From: Campylobacteraceae bacterium
GTDB taxonomy: Bacteria > Campylobacterota > Campylobacteria > Campylobacterales > Campylobacteraceae
Direction of reading: 5' to 3'
NCBI GenBank assembly: GCA_031268335.1
Contig: JAIRXG010000001.1
Span: 1 to 39,869 of the forward strand
DNA: 39,869 nucleotides
Positions 1-7,717 of the stretch are shown here, in pieces. The position numbers were made by a program, and so were the translations under genes. The notes under the pieces were generated by a model. It saw only the letters and a program-made list of their open reading frames with translations, was not told where the DNA came from and ran no database searches. The number at the start of each line of letters is the position of its first letter. The stretch's first letter is position 1.

Positions 1-2
1 CT

Positions 3-152
3 TCAATAGAAGAATGCTCGTTTAGCGAACTAACCGTTATACAAATTAGCCCGTATGTAAAAGTTATACGACTTGGATTAACCCAAATCGAATCAATGAT
101 CGATAACAAATATTTCTTAAAAAATATCATCGATAATAAAAAGCGGCGGTGA
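3..152 (+). CDS. C-terminal end of an unidentified protein, cut by window edge
   Basis: An open frame runs from the left edge to a TGA at 150-152 (49 residues visible). The composition is protein-like (ends LKNIIDNKKRR) but I recognise no family. Its last codons overlap the start of the Rhs core remnant in another frame (from about 142). In rhs loci, orphan tip modules often follow directly after the immunity gene of the previous tip, so this could be the end of such an immunity gene. That is inference from position only. Confidence 0.4.
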   Translation, partial: SIEECSFSELTVIQISPYVKVIRLGLTQIESMIDNKYFLKNIIDNKKRR

Positions 153-159
153 TAGTAAT

Positions 160-459
160 TTGTATGGGTATGTGTTGGGGAATCCGGTGAATTATGTTGA
201 TGTGGAGGGATTGAAACCATTAAGAAATCCTTGGGAAGAAAGAATAAGTAACGCATTGAGTTTATGTGATAAAAATGGCAATTTTGATTGTAGTATTATC
301 AATGATAAAGGTGGTGAATTTTGTACAAGATATGCTGGTGCTGCTATGTATCCTTGCAGACAAGCGATGACAAATATGTACGGGGAATGTGAAATGAAAG
401 GTATTAAATGTTGGGGTAAAAAAGAGGATAAAGATGAAAATAAAAAATGTGATAAATAA
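160..459 (+). CDS. orphan Rhs C-terminal tip (putative polymorphic toxin)
   Basis: The frame carries the last part of an Rhs repeat-associated core, GGDSNLYGYVLGNPVNYVD followed by VEGL, starting near 145. It then switches to about 80 residues unrelated to the core. This is the architecture of Rhs polymorphic toxins: conserved core end, then a variable toxic tip. No full-length rhs lies upstream; an unrelated frame ends at 152, so this is a displaced (orphan) tip. The only start giving a product is TTG at 160, with GGTGA about 7 nt before it; expression may need recombination into an intact rhs gene. The tip is small and has seven cysteines, which suggests disulfide bonds and action outside the cytoplasm. 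I recognise no known toxin fold. The tip overlaps the next gene by 26 nt. Confidence 0.7.
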   Translation: MYGYVLGNPVNYVDVEGLKPLRNPWEERISNALSLCDKNGNFDCSIINDKGGEFCTRYAGAAMYPCRQAMTNMYGECEMKGIKCWGKKEDKDENKKCDK

Positions 460-808
460 AGTAATTTTTTCAATTTTGTTTTTATCTTTTTATACATATT
501 TAATAATACACTTTACAACAATGCGTATGATAAAAACTGAAGCTGCTAATAATATGATTAGTTACGGACTTATACAAAAACTTTTAGAAGAAAACAAAAG
601 TATTGAGAGTTTTTTAAACTCAAATATCAAAATAGATATTGCCTTATATAATCAAAGTAGTTTGAAATTTTCAAATCCTATGGAACTTCACTATACTTTA
701 TCAGCATTTGGCGATATAGAAAGAATTTGTAGCGACATACTTAAAAACAGCAATAATACCGATATAAAAGAGTTTGTAAAAAATAGTTGTGAAATGGAGA
801 AAAAGTAA
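434..808 (+). CDS. putative membrane-anchored immunity protein for the Rhs tip
   Basis: This 124-residue protein starts at ATG 434 inside the end of the Rhs tip, with AAAGAGG upstream. Position and overlap are those of an immunity gene. Residues about 8-27 form one hydrophobic segment (VIFSILFLSFYTYLIIHF); the rest is soluble, rich in Asn/Ser/Ile and with two cysteines near the end. The expected topology is an N-terminal anchor with the remainder in the periplasm, which would fit a toxin that acts there. The family is not recognised; the role is inferred from context. Confidence 0.55.
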   Translation: MKIKNVINKVIFSILFLSFYTYLIIHFTTMRMIKTEAANNMISYGLIQKLLEENKSIESFLNSNIKIDIALYNQSSLKFSNPMELHYTLSAFGDIERICSDILKNSNNTDIKEFVKNSCEMEKK

Positions 809-819
809 TTCAAAGGATT

Positions 820-981
820 ATGTTTTATAAAGATGAATATTTTACTATGTTTCCATATATTGACAAATTCAAATCCCAATACGACAAATTCTTTGAAGGT
901 GTAAGGTTGAAAGAGTAATTAATGGATTTTGCAAGCACTTTTAACGGATATGATTTCAACAACGGCTTTTACTGGAAATAA
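820..981 (+). pseudogene. small interrupted reading frame after the immunity gene
   Basis: ATG at 820 is preceded by AAGGA (813-817) and opens a 32-codon frame ending at TAA 916-918. The same frame resumes at ATG 922 for 19 codons to TAA 979-981. Read through the stop it would be one acidic/aromatic peptide (MFYKDEYFTM... then ...NGYDFNNGFYWK). This looks like a small accessory gene broken by a nonsense change, or two very short genes. No family recognised. Confidence 0.3.
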
Positions 982-986
982 AATCT

Positions 987-1562
987 ATGAATATGAAAAA
1001 GCTATGTAAAATCATAAGAATTGGATTTGTGACGTTTTTTGTTGCACTATTTAAACATTCTTTTGCCTTGTTTGACACTCAATATACTCAATACTGGGAA
1101 AAAATCAAGAATTTAGTGAAAGCTTGCGCTACAGTATTAATTTGTGGATTTGTACTAATATCTTTAAGTGGCGATAGAATGTCAGCATATATAACTAAAG
1201 TTGTTTTTGTTGGTTTCATGATATTGTTTATTGCAATGCTGTCATATAATATATATTTTTTTACAAAAATCTGGCGCAAAATCTTTAAAGAGCGTTGGGA
1301 TAAAGAGTTTAAACGAGTCTCTCACAACCTTACATGTATAATTGTAAAACAAACAACAACACTTATATGTATTGCGATAAGCAATTCAAATATCTCTACA
1401 TATATAAATAATCACGCATATAGTTCTGATATTCACATGTATGCTTCAAATCTTGAATATTCTGCATGTATAATAGTTTTAATCCTTACATGTACATACG
1501 TAAATAAAAATCGCCAAAGCGATATCGCGAAAATTAAAAGCTTCACAGTTTTCCTCGCATAA
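987..1562 (+). CDS. hypothetical membrane protein, probably degraded at the 3' end
   Basis: Start at ATG 987 or 993 (MKKLCK). Residues about 40-60 and 68-92 are hydrophobic segments (ACATVLICGFVLISL; VVFVGFMILFIAMLSYNIYFF), followed by a basic stretch (KIWRKIFKERWDKEFKRVS) that would be cytoplasmic. After about residue 112 the translation becomes low-complexity Ile/Thr/Ser/Asn, and the DNA contains two TACATGTA octamers (1331, 1487) otherwise typical here of non-coding DNA. The real gene may end in a lost frame near 1320. It is the last gene of the rhs-associated island; an immunity-like role is possible but unsupported. Confidence 0.4.
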   Translation: MNMKKLCKIIRIGFVTFFVALFKHSFALFDTQYTQYWEKIKNLVKACATVLICGFVLISLSGDRMSAYITKVVFVGFMILFIAMLSYNIYFFTKIWRKIFKERWDKEFKRVSHNLTCIIVKQTTTLICIAISNSNISTYINNHAYSSDIHMYASNLEYSACIIVLILTCTYVNKNRQSDIAKIKSFTVFLA

Positions 1563-1795
1563 GTTGCTGTATGGTAAAATCACGATGCCTTGTATTTTAT
1601 AACAATATATAAAATCCAATGATAGCAATTTTACAAACAAATCGGGTTCATACTATTTGTTGAAAAATCAATTTTATAGAAAGCGCCTTAAACGCATTAT
1701 CGTCGTTTTAAAAGCAAACAAGCAGAAGTTTAAAATTTTCTGTGAAAATAGTGTATGTAAATATACCTAAGAGTTGTTTTTAAGAGATTTTTAGA

Positions 1796-1801
1796 TAAAA
1801 T
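1796..1801 (+). promoter_or_regulatory. -10 element for the rlmB operon, implying a leaderless or very short leader
   Basis: TAAAAT at 1796-1801 lies only 7 nt before the rlmB ATG at 1809, and no ribosome binding site is visible. With normal -10 spacing transcription would begin at about the start codon. The preceding 230 bp (1563-1795) holds no convincing gene. Inference from spacing only. Confidence 0.4.
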
Positions 1802-1808
1802 CCTTCCC

Positions 1809-2504
1809 ATGTTAATTTACGGAAAACAGCTTTTTTTATATCTGTTAACGCGCTATCCAAAGAGAATACAAAGTGTTTATTTGGTCAAAGAGTGTGATAA
1901 AAAACTTTTCTCTTCCATAGTAAAACTTGGCGTTAGAATTGAAAGAGTGGACGAGAAAAAGGCTCAAGCTATGGCAAAAGGTGGAAACCATCAAGGTTTT
2001 TTAGCTGAAATTTTGCCTTTTGAGTTGACGCCGCTTTCATTATTAAAAGAAGCAAACTTTTTGGTGATGCTTTTTGGCGTTACAGATATGGGGAATATAG
2101 GCGCGATTATCAGAAGCGCATACGCTTTTGGCGTTGATGGGGTGATAGTTGCAAATTTGAAAGATTTAAAATTAGAGCAAATTTTGCGTGCGTCCAGTGC
2201 GGCTGCGCTCGAAATGCCTATAGTTCTTGCCCCGAATGCGCATGATGCTTTAAATGAACTGAGATTGGAAAACTTTAGCATATATGCTGCCGATATGAAC
2301 GGACAGAGTGTGCTTGATGTTAAATTGGACAAGAAAAAACTTTTGATTTTGGGCAGCGAGGGAGAAGGAATTCCCAATCGTGTGCTTGAAAAGTGCGATA
2401 AAAAAATTAGTATAAAAACGGTAAGAGAATTTGACTCTTTAAACGTTAGTGCCGCAGCGGCAGTTTTGTTTGATAGGATATGTAATGACAAAGGGAAAGA
2501 ATAG
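1809..2504 (+). CDS. rlmB: TrmH/SpoU-family 23S rRNA 2'-O-ribose methyltransferase (RlmB-like)
   Basis: A 231-residue SPOUT methyltransferase that transfers a methyl group from S-adenosylmethionine to a ribose 2'-OH in rRNA. An N-terminal substrate-binding region (1-80) is followed by the trefoil-knot domain with all three SpoU motifs: DMGNIGAIIRSA at 93-104 (Asn96, Arg102), LGSEGEGIP at 181-189 (Glu184), and SLNVSAAAAV at 210-219 (Asn212). The N-terminus MLIYGKQLFL is usual for the family, so the ATG is likely right. It is the C. jejuni Cj0153c counterpart and first gene of a five-gene operon, overlapping the next gene by 20 nt. The exact rRNA position is not provable from sequence; G2251 is typical of RlmB. 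Confidence 0.85.
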   Translation: MLIYGKQLFLYLLTRYPKRIQSVYLVKECDKKLFSSIVKLGVRIERVDEKKAQAMAKGGNHQGFLAEILPFELTPLSLLKEANFLVMLFGVTDMGNIGAIIRSAYAFGVDGVIVANLKDLKLEQILRASSAAALEMPIVLAPNAHDALNELRLENFSIYAADMNGQSVLDVKLDKKKLLILGSEGEGIPNRVLEKCDKKISIKTVREFDSLNVSAAAAVLFDRICNDKGKE

Positions 2505-3354
2505 CGATAAAAGCAGCATAGAAAAACTTGAAGAAATAGGTCTTAGAGAGGTTTCGCGTAAAACATACATAGAGTTTAGCTACCTTAAGCTTATGGCTGA
2601 TAGAGAGTTTTCAAAGCTACAGCGTATAAAAACGTTGGGATTTATCAAGATTATCCAACGAGAATATAATATCAGTATGGATGATTGGGTTAAAGAGTTT
2701 GAAGAGTATTTTCAAGAAAACAGTCAAAACAGACCAAAAGAAAAAAAGATAAATGATACTTTGAAAGCGCATAAAAGTTTGAATTTTGGTAAAAAACTTT
2801 ATATACTTTCGGCAGTATTGTTTTTGATACTTTTTGTGATATTTGCCTACAGTTTTACAAAAGAGCGAATAGGACATATCGAAAGTACTTTGGCAAATTC
2901 AGATATTATATATTACGACGATAATGAAAGCGAAACAGACGGTGATGTGTTGCAAATGAGTGATGTTTCGGATGAGACGGTCAACATATTGGCTGAAGAT
3001 AATGCTACACATTTGGCTACTATAATAACTAACGCCTCCAATGATGCGCCAAAACAAAATATCGCGGAAGATTTTAAGGCGGTTATATCCCCAAATACTA
3101 ATATTTGGGTTGGCATAATTGATTTGGCTACTCTAAGAAAGCGCACTTACATGCAAGAACAAGATATAGATTTGAAGCTTGACAAAGAGCAGTTAGTTAT
3201 AACGGGTCATGGCGATTTTATGCTAAAGATAGAAAACAAACCCGATAAAAAATTTAATTTGCAAAACAGAGTCTATTTATATATCAATAAAGGCGTGATA
3301 GAAGAGATAGGCGAAAATGATTTCGTATTATTAAACGGTGGCAAAAATTGGTAA
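2485..3354 (+). CDS. RodZ-like inner-membrane protein (Cj0152c type)
   Basis: A 289-residue bitopic protein. ATG 2485 is chosen because it lies inside the end of rlmB and starts the cytoplasmic domain; earlier in-frame codons overlap rlmB much further. Residues about 12-75 resemble the RodZ N-terminal helix-turn-helix domain (GLREVSRKTYIEFSYLKLM, then FSKLQRIKTLGFIKIIQREY). A single membrane span lies at about 104-124, then an acidic linker (about 130-190) and a C-terminal beta-rich domain, the order seen in RodZ, which links the MreB cytoskeleton to the elongation machinery. It corresponds to C. jejuni Cj0152c, known only as a membrane protein. The RodZ relation is from pattern, not alignment. 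Confidence 0.6.
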   Translation: MTKGKNSDKSSIEKLEEIGLREVSRKTYIEFSYLKLMADREFSKLQRIKTLGFIKIIQREYNISMDDWVKEFEEYFQENSQNRPKEKKINDTLKAHKSLNFGKKLYILSAVLFLILFVIFAYSFTKERIGHIESTLANSDIIYYDDNESETDGDVLQMSDVSDETVNILAEDNATHLATIITNASNDAPKQNIAEDFKAVISPNTNIWVGIIDLATLRKRTYMQEQDIDLKLDKEQLVITGHGDFMLKIENKPDKKFNLQNRVYLYINKGVIEEIGENDFVLLNGGKNW

Positions 3355-4166
3355 AAACGGTCATTTTATCACTAATTATCTGCGCCAGTATCTGCGCGCA
3401 AAGCGTTAGTGAAAAAGCAAACGAATTTATAAGTAAAAGTAAGCTTAATGCATCGAAAAATCTAATCTCCTTTTTATTTGCGAACACGAGCAAATATTAT
3501 GGCGAAAATGGTGAAATAGACGCTATTTTAATTTTGAAAACATTAAAAGATAATGGGATTTTAGAGCTTTCCTTTAAAGAACCGCAAGAGCTGGAATTGG
3601 TATTTATTACAAAACAAAATCCGCTCGTTTTTATGAGAGTCATAAGCGAATCTTTAAATTCTATGGGATATAACCTTTTTTTAACCAAAAAAATTTCAAA
3701 GTCTATTGACGAGTTTGTTTGGCATATCTCTTTATCAACGCAAAATGTGCCTAATCCGCTTTTATTAAACAGCAATCTAAAAGCGCGCGGATGTGAAATT
3801 TTGGACATTAAAAAAGATGACAATACTTGGAGCTATACAATCGATTCTCAAAAAGCGAAAATCGATACTATAAAAGTTGAACTTAATAAAAAAGTAGCCT
3901 TAAGAAAACCTTTTGCTCCATATATTTTAGAGCTGAACGACAATACAAAAACTATCGTTTTAGAGGCAAGTCCGTCTGATTATTGGCATCCTAGGATTAA
4001 TTTTTATGATGAAAATCTATATTTGATTCGCACGGTCGAATTAGATAAAAGAGAGACGGCGATAAAGCTAAAAGTTCCTCAAAATTCGGTTTATGTAAAA
4101 ATTGACGACAAGTTTACTTTGGAAAATATCAAAAGAGGACTCACCGTTACATTTGGTGATAAGTAA
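3348..4166 (+). CDS. secreted periplasmic protein, conserved in Campylobacterota (Cj0151c type)
   Basis: A 272-residue protein starting at TTG 3348, which overlaps the end of the previous gene and has GGTGG 5 nt upstream; no ATG occurs before the signal peptide. Residues 1-17 are a signal sequence (VILSLIICASICA) with likely cleavage after Ala17. The mature part has an alpha/beta N-terminal half and a C-terminal half with short beta repeats (KTIVLEAS, NLYLIRTVELD, YVKIDDKFTL). No enzyme motif is visible. The place in the operon next to the RodZ-like protein hints at an envelope role. Function unknown. Confidence 0.7.
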   Translation: MVKTVILSLIICASICAQSVSEKANEFISKSKLNASKNLISFLFANTSKYYGENGEIDAILILKTLKDNGILELSFKEPQELELVFITKQNPLVFMRVISESLNSMGYNLFLTKKISKSIDEFVWHISLSTQNVPNPLLLNSNLKARGCEILDIKKDDNTWSYTIDSQKAKIDTIKVELNKKVALRKPFAPYILELNDNTKTIVLEASPSDYWHPRINFYDENLYLIRTVELDKRETAIKLKVPQNSVYVKIDDKFTLENIKRGLTVTFGDK

Positions 4167-4186
4167 AAAACAAGGGAGAAAAACAG

Positions 4187-5404
4187 ATGTTTGACGAAAT
4201 AAGATTTAATACCATAGAAAGACTTCCTAATTACGTATTTGCAGTGGTCAACGAGTTAAAATTAAAAGCCAGACGCGCAGGCGAAGACGTTATAGATTTA
4301 TCTATGGGGAATCCGGACGGCAGAACGCCGCAGCATATTATCGATAAACTTATGGAATCAGCAAATAAATCAAAAGTACATGGCTATTCGGCAAGTATGG
4401 GCATATATAAGTTAAGATTGGCGATTTGCAATTGGTATAAAAGAAGATACGGCGCAGATTTGGATCCGGATAGCGAAGCTATAGTGGGACTTGGCAGCAA
4501 AGAGGGATTTGCTCATCTTGTGCAAGCTATCACAAATCATGGAGATGTGGCAGTAGTGCCGGACCCTGCATATCCGATACACTCTTATGCTTTTATATTG
4601 GCCGGAGGAAACGTACATAAAATAAATTTGGATTTTGATGATGAGTTTGAATTAGATAAAGAGAGTTTTTTTGCGCAACTAAAAGAGACGTTTGACAAAT
4701 CTGTCCCGCGTCCGAAATATGTAGTGGTAAACTTTCCTCATAACCCGACAACCGTAACGGTAGACAAATCTTTTTATGAAGAGTTGGTTGAGTTAGCTAA
4801 AAAAGAGCGATTTTATATCATTAGCGATATCGCTTACGCCGATTTAACATATGACGGTTATGAAACCCCGTCAATATTTGAAGTTAAAGATGCAAAAGAT
4901 GTAGCGGTAGAGAGTTTTACTCTTTCAAAAAGCTACAATATGGCAGGTTGGAGAGTGGGTTTTATAGTGGGCAATAAAAAGCTTATCGCGGCTGTAAAAA
5001 AGATAAAATCATGGCTTGATTACGGTATTTTTACGCCTATTCAAGTGGCTTCCACAATAGCTTTAGACGGTCCGCAAGAGTGTGTCGAAGAGATAAAAGA
5101 AGTTTATAGAAAAAGACGCGATGTGCTTTGCGAAGTATTTGATGCGGCGGGTTGGCATATTAAAAGACCAAAATCAACAATGTTTGTTTGGGCAAAAATT
5201 CCTAAAATCGCCGAACACTTGGGAAGTTTGGAGTTTTCAAAGCAACTTTTGACTGAGGCTAAAGTAGCTGTAAGTCCCGGTGTGGGATTTGGAGAACATG
5301 GGGAAGGGTATGTGCGAATAGCCCTTATAGAAAATGAAAATCGCATAAGACAAGCGGCTAGAAATATCAAGAAGTATTTAAACACATTAGAGAAAAAAGT
5401 ATGA
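4187..5404 (+). CDS. class I PLP-dependent aminotransferase (AlaC/DapL-like)
   Basis: A 405-residue fold-type I aminotransferase with AAGGGAG before the ATG. PLP-site residues are visible: Asn186-Pro187 (NFPHNPTT), Asp214 and Tyr217 (ISDIAYADL), Schiff-base Lys248 in TLSKSYNMAGWR, Arg256, and a C-terminal substrate-carboxylate Arg in GEGYVRIAL. The N-terminus DLSMGNPDGRTP and HGYSASMG are typical of AlaC-type alanine transaminases and of the LL-diaminopimelate aminotransferase group. It overlaps hom by 4 nt (ATGA), so translation is probably coupled, placing it in aspartate-family metabolism. Substrate (aspartate, alanine or LL-diaminopimelate) cannot be settled from sequence. Counterpart of C. 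jejuni Cj0150c. Confidence 0.8.
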   Translation: MFDEIRFNTIERLPNYVFAVVNELKLKARRAGEDVIDLSMGNPDGRTPQHIIDKLMESANKSKVHGYSASMGIYKLRLAICNWYKRRYGADLDPDSEAIVGLGSKEGFAHLVQAITNHGDVAVVPDPAYPIHSYAFILAGGNVHKINLDFDDEFELDKESFFAQLKETFDKSVPRPKYVVVNFPHNPTTVTVDKSFYEELVELAKKERFYIISDIAYADLTYDGYETPSIFEVKDAKDVAVESFTLSKSYNMAGWRVGFIVGNKKLIAAVKKIKSWLDYGIFTPIQVASTIALDGPQECVEEIKEVYRKRRDVLCEVFDAAGWHIKRPKSTMFVWAKIPKIAEHLGSLEFSKQLLTEAKVAVSPGVGFGEHGEGYVRIALIENENRIRQAARNIKKYLNTLEKKV

Positions 5405-6669
5405 TAAAAATCGCTGTTTTAGGCGTAGGTACGGTAGGTTCCGGCGTTGTAGATATTTTGGAAAAAAATGCTGATATCATACAGGCAAGATGCGGTAAAA
5501 AAATAGTTCCGATAGTTGGCGTCGTTAGAGATTTGTCTAAAAAAAGAGACGTCAATATTTCTCTCACAGACGATGTAAAATCAGTAATCGATAGAGACGA
5601 TATAGATATCTATGTAGAACTTATGGGCGGCGTCGAACAAACGTATTCAATAGTAAAAGAGATTTTAAATAAGGGCAAAAGCGTAGTAACCGCAAATAAA
5701 GCGCTTTTGGCATATCATAGATATGATTTGCAGAAAGTTGCGAAAAAATCCACTATAGGTTTTGAAGCCAGCGTTGCGGGAGGCATCCCTATCATAAAGG
5801 CTTTGCGCGAGGGTTTGAGCGCAAATCATATCATGGCTATAAAAGGTATATTAAACGGTACATGTAACTATATCTTGACAAAGATGATGAATGAGAAAGC
5901 CTCTTTCAAAGATATTTTAAAAGAAGCGCAAGAGCTAGGTTACGCGGAAGCCGACCCGACATTCGATATAGGCGGACTTGATGCCGCTCACAAACTTTTA
6001 ATACTTGCGTCCATCGCTTACGGCATTGATGCAAAACCTGAAGATATTTTGGTAGAAGGTATTGAAAATATAGGCTATGAGGATATATATTTTGCTAAAG
6101 AGTTTGAATATTCGATAAAACTTTTAGGCATAGCTAAAAAGCAAGGCAAAAAAGTAGAATTAAGAGTACATCCGTCGCTTATTCCGCAAAATAAAATGAT
6201 AGCGAAAGTAGACGGTGTGATGAACGGCATCAGCTTGATAGGCGACTTTGTCGGCGAGACTATGTATTATGGCGCAGGAGCTGGTAAAAACGCGACTGCC
6301 AGCGCTGTCGTAGCGGATCTTGTAGATATAGCAAGAGAGGGACAATCGCCTATGCTCGGCTTCAAATCACCGCTTGAAAATAGCAAATTGACCGTTATGC
6401 CTAAAGATGAGGTCAAAACAAAATACTATTTTAGGGTAAAAGTAAAAGATAAGATAGGCGTTTTGGCTAAAATTGCCAATATTATGGAGCGTTCGCAAAT
6501 CTCCATAGAGAGTTTTTTGCAAAAAACTGAAGCAAAACAGTCTGATACTACGACGCTGTTTTTTGCCACACATCACTGCAAAGAAGCCAATGTGCAAGAA
6601 GCGCTCAGAGAGATAGAAAAGCTGGAGTTTGTATCGGCAAAACCCGTAATGATAAGAATAGAAGATTAA
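5401..6669 (+). CDS. hom: homoserine dehydrogenase
   Basis: A 422-residue enzyme converting L-aspartate 4-semialdehyde to L-homoserine with NAD(P)H, the branch point to threonine and methionine. The N-terminal Rossmann domain has GVGTVGSG at 8-15; NKALLAYH follows in the cofactor/substrate region; the catalytic domain has GILNGTCNYIL and EADPTFDIGGLDAAHK; a C-terminal ACT domain starts near residue 345 (YYFRVKVKDKIGVLAKIANI), usual for feedback control by threonine. Start ATG overlaps the stop of the aminotransferase (ATGA). Last gene of the operon; C. jejuni Cj0149c counterpart. Full length for the ACT-containing type. Confidence 0.93.
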   Translation: MIKIAVLGVGTVGSGVVDILEKNADIIQARCGKKIVPIVGVVRDLSKKRDVNISLTDDVKSVIDRDDIDIYVELMGGVEQTYSIVKEILNKGKSVVTANKALLAYHRYDLQKVAKKSTIGFEASVAGGIPIIKALREGLSANHIMAIKGILNGTCNYILTKMMNEKASFKDILKEAQELGYAEADPTFDIGGLDAAHKLLILASIAYGIDAKPEDILVEGIENIGYEDIYFAKEFEYSIKLLGIAKKQGKKVELRVHPSLIPQNKMIAKVDGVMNGISLIGDFVGETMYYGAGAGKNATASAVVADLVDIAREGQSPMLGFKSPLENSKLTVMPKDEVKTKYYFRVKVKDKIGVLAKIANIMERSQISIESFLQKTEAKQSDTTTLFFATHHCKEANVQEALREIEKLEFVSAKPVMIRIED

Positions 6670-6981
6670 GCAACGATAAAAATAATTTGCTATATGTAAG
6701 GATTTTGAGAGTAAAGATATCAGATTTTCCCTACATACAAGCATTGGATTTTATTTCAAATAAAGCGCAAAAGAGCGAAAATCATATCTCTCGCAACACA
6801 AAACTATAATTTAAATTTGAAGTATATTTTTACTTTTGGGTCGGCAATTTTATACTGATTTTAAGATATAAATTTTAACGATATCGCAAAAGTTTTTATG
6901 GAAGTTTTACAGTTAAAAATATTTATTGTCTCCATAAAAAAACTTTGATATACTTGTGTTTTTCAAAATCAGAGGCAATAA
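6670..6981 (+). promoter_or_regulatory. 312-bp gap with a putative promoter for the TerC-family gene
   Basis: No gene seen. A -10-like TATACT at 6949-6954 lies 28 nt before the ATG at 6982, followed by AGAGG as ribosome binding site. TTTTTATGGAAGTTTTA (from about 6893) and CTCCATAAAAAAACTTT (from about 6930) form an imperfect inverted repeat just upstream of the -10; it may be a terminator for hom or an operator. Confidence 0.35.
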
Positions 6982-7710
6982 ATGGAATTTACAAGTTTGA
7001 TAAGCGATCCTAATGCTTGGATTGCGTTAGCGACCCTAACGGGACTTGAGATAGTTTTAGGGGTCGACAATATTATTTTTATTGCTATTTTAGTCGGCAG
7101 ACTACCCAAAGAAAAGAGACAAAAAGCTAGAATTCTTGGACTTTCTCTAGCTATGGGTACCAGAATCTTATTGTTACTTTCATTGTTTTGGATCATGAAG
7201 CTTACAAGTCCTTTGTTTGAGTTATTTGAACACGGATTTTCAGGGAGAGATTTGATATTGCTCTTTGGCGGATTGTTTTTGATGGCAAAATCCACATTGG
7301 AAATTCATCACAATATTGATTTGAAAGAGGACAAAGATAAAAAAAGCAAAATAAATGTGGCTAAAGGTTTTGTAGGCATTTTAATCCAGATAGCCTTGCT
7401 TGACATAATATTTTCTCTCGATTCTGTTATTACTGCTGTTGGGATGGTAAACCAAATAGAGATTATGGTTTTAGCTGTTGTGATAGCCGTATTTATTATG
7501 ATGGCAGCCTCAAAAAGCATAAGCGATTTTATAGACAAACATCCGACCTTAAAGATGATGGCTTTGGCATTTTTGATACTTGTCGGAGTAGCTTTAATGG
7601 GGGAGGGGCTTGGATTTCACATACCAAAAGGTTATATATATTTTTCTATGGCTTTTGCATTAGCGGTAGAATCTCTCAACATTTACGCAAAATCAAAAAA
7701 CAAGGAATAA
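6982..7710 (+). CDS. TerC-family integral membrane protein
   Basis: A 242-residue protein made almost wholly of membrane helices (about seven). It has the two TerC hallmark segments with buried acidic residues: [16 protein letters not shown] (about 21-36) and [18 protein letters not shown] (about 137-154), the second repeating the first with inverted topology. TerC/Alx/YgdQ proteins are implicated in divalent metal (manganese) export and metalation of exported enzymes. A charged loop (KEDKDKKSK) separates the halves. No TerD-type tellurite genes are nearby, so this is a stand-alone housekeeping TerC. thiG follows after 7 nt. Confidence 0.85.
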   Translation: MEFTSLISDPNAWIALATLTGLEIVLGVDNIIFIAILVGRLPKEKRQKARILGLSLAMGTRILLLLSLFWIMKLTSPLFELFEHGFSGRDLILLFGGLFLMAKSTLEIHHNIDLKEDKDKKSKINVAKGFVGILIQIALLDIIFSLDSVITAVGMVNQIEIMVLAVVIAVFIMMAASKSISDFIDKHPTLKMMALAFLILVGVALMGEGLGFHIPKGYIYFSMAFALAVESLNIYAKSKNKE

Positions 7711-7717
7711 CAGCAAA

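Noticed and set aside
1991..2491. 166-residue minus-strand frame opposite rlmB
   Set aside because: Mirror frame of a gene with all SpoU motifs.
6982..7710. TerC-family gene as tellurite resistance
   Set aside because: No TerA/B/D/E genes nearby; stand-alone TerC proteins are tied to metal handling.
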